DNA of 64,000 nucleotides from Galbula dea (Eukaryota > Chordata > Aves > Piciformes > Galbulidae). Within the stretch, counting starts at the first letter, position 1; every line of letters begins with the position of its first letter. The stretch lies in NCBI GenBank assembly GCA_013399015.1, contig VWZX01007400.1, positions 51,164-115,163 of the forward strand, in the 5' to 3' direction. Below the pieces are notes generated by a model. It saw nothing but the letters and a program-made list of their open reading frames with translations, made no database searches and had not been told where the DNA came from. Below, one piece after another: positions 62,606 through 64,000 of this stretch. A program made the position numbers and the translations under genes.

Positions 62606-62752
62606 CAGCAAAAACAACTACAAAACCCCACAAACCACAAACCCCCAAAAAATCAAAAACCCACAAAAAAACCCTAAAATCAAATGAAAAAAATCAACAA
62701 CAAAAACAACACACCAAAAAAGCCCCCCCAAAATTGAAAAAATTGAAAAAAT
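62606..62752 (+). repeat. A/C-rich low-complexity tract
   Basis: Irregular CAAAACCCCACAAACC-type units with A-runs. The Lys/Thr/Pro-rich 73-codon frame over it (62551-62772) is a by-product. Confidence 0.9.
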
Positions 62753-64000
62753 TCAATTGCACTGAATTCTAGTTACCTACATTAGCAATTAAGGGCTGAG
62801 AAACCTTTGCCTCCCTCTAAACCTCTTTCTTTGGAGAGAATGCAACCATTTTTTCTCCCCACCTTTAAGAAATAACTCTGCCTTCTGCAAGAATATCTGC
62901 CTGCCTTTCCTTGGATCTCACCTCCCTCTAAAGACTCTTCCTCATTTGCTTCACTTGGAAAGGTCCCAGTGTTCTTTAGGTTTTGGAGATGGTCTTTGAT
63001 GATTGGAAAGGGATGCCTATAGTTTCTTGTAAGCAGTCTTCTTCACAGGGAATACTAAATGTTGTATACTGCCTTGTATTTGGAAAGCACTTCTCTTGCA
63101 GCTGCTGTGCAGTTTTGGGTTCAGTCTCATAAGATGGATTTTGAGGGGTAGACTTTTTGTCTTCTTTCTTTTCTAGTTATTTTAGGTAGTTTATTCATGC
63201 TGATATCAAACACAACTTTATTGTTTACTTTCCGAAGCCTTTTTCCCCTCAAGAGGAGTGTGCAACTGGGGGCAAGAGACTAAGAAAATAACTGAAAGTC
63301 AAAGAGGCAAGACAAATTTTTTGAATATCCTCAAATTTTAATGCTTCCATGGCTTAGTTACCCTCTATTCCCAATCTTTCCTGTTCCTTGGATTTCCATG
63401 CACAGTTGCACTCCTTTCAAATGGCTCCTTTGCAACAGATCTCATTGATCTTTCAGAAAATTCACCATTGATTTTTTTAGGCAATTATTTTTTCCAGGAG
63501 AGATACATCAGTAAATGATTTGGGGATGGGAGGGATTGAAAACATAATTAGTACTTAGATTAAAGATCTGCAGCTCAACAGCACTGTCTGAATTGTCTCC
63601 ATTTTAGGCCATAATAATAATAATAATAATAATAATTACTCTCTAACCATAAATCTAGAAAGGAAAAATTGAAGTGGAAATTGCTCTTAAGAAAAAGTAG
63701 TAATAATAATGTCTGCCAGTCATAAAAAAGGCTCAAAGTCATGACAGTCAGAGTAGGTTCTTAATCTTTAAATGTTAATAGGATACTGTATGATTTCCTA
63801 TAGCATTTATTCACATATGTTCAATTTTTTTGCCTTATTAAATCATAATTCTGCATAAAGGAACTCACATTTCCAAAATAAATACTTAAGGAGGGAAAAT
63901 GAATAGAAATTCCCAAACTAAAGTTACATCTCAGAGATTGCAGGTGACATGTTTGGGTAGGATTATTCCTGGCTATGAGTACAGACTGGGTGAGGAACTC
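62753..64000. other. Unique AT-rich sequence with an (AAT)n tract
   Basis: No gene recognised to the end of the window, apart from the microsatellite at 63611-63638. Confidence 0.5.
63611..63638 (+). repeat. (AAT)n microsatellite
   Basis: Nine or so ATA/AAT units in tandem. Confidence 0.95.

Noticed and set aside
62551..62772. Lys/Pro/Thr-rich plus frame resembling a basic protein
   Set aside because: Translation of an A/C-rich low-complexity tract.
1..64000. CRISPR arrays, tRNA or rRNA genes, bacterial-type operons
   Set aside because: No regularly spaced identical repeats, cloverleaf-like boxes or closely packed long frames were seen. The repeat content is that of a bird nuclear genome.

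Overview
The window looks like nuclear DNA from a bird. It is AT-rich, almost gene-free, and carries at least thirteen fragments of CR1 LINEs, each with the CR1 3' signature (a TTGGAAGGGACC-type stretch near the end, then an octamer tail of the ATTCTGTG type). It also carries LTRs that begin TGTCCTGGTTT, which is typical of avian endogenous retroviruses. A 5'-truncated RTE-like retrotransposon at 2908-4118 is a further clue: it resembles the AviRTE elements reported from only some bird lineages. I cannot name the species.

Layout. 1-8,000 holds one CR1, an old MIR-like SINE, the RTE-like element broken by a 269-base assembly gap, and a GT-rich tract ending in a T17G19 homopolymer pair. 8,000-23,500 is the only stretch with gene-like evidence. 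A CpG island at about 22,890-23,480 contains a probable first coding exon on the minus strand (23149 down to 23050). It has a strong start context, a polyalanine tract and a possible GT donor. Three or four low-confidence candidate exons lie to its left on the same strand. I do not recognise the protein. A degenerate A/C-rich minisatellite abuts the island on the gene side, and a solo LTR sits about 540 bases upstream of the predicted start.

23,500-64,000 reads as intergenic or intronic desert. It contains nine or ten CR1 copies on both strands, an internally shortened second LTR, microsatellites, a roughly 160-base direct repeat flanking one CR1, and short stretches that look like conserved regulatory elements but cannot be proved so from one sequence.

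Most open reading frames of 60-136 codons here are what chance gives in AT-rich DNA, or are CR1 remnants, low-complexity translations or N-spanning artefacts. I found no tRNA, rRNA, CRISPR array or operon, and no complete gene. Nothing here is convincing as a wholly new biological system. The best leads are the unrecognised minus-strand gene, the RTE-like element with its C-terminal zinc-finger-like motif, and the repeat-flanked CR1.
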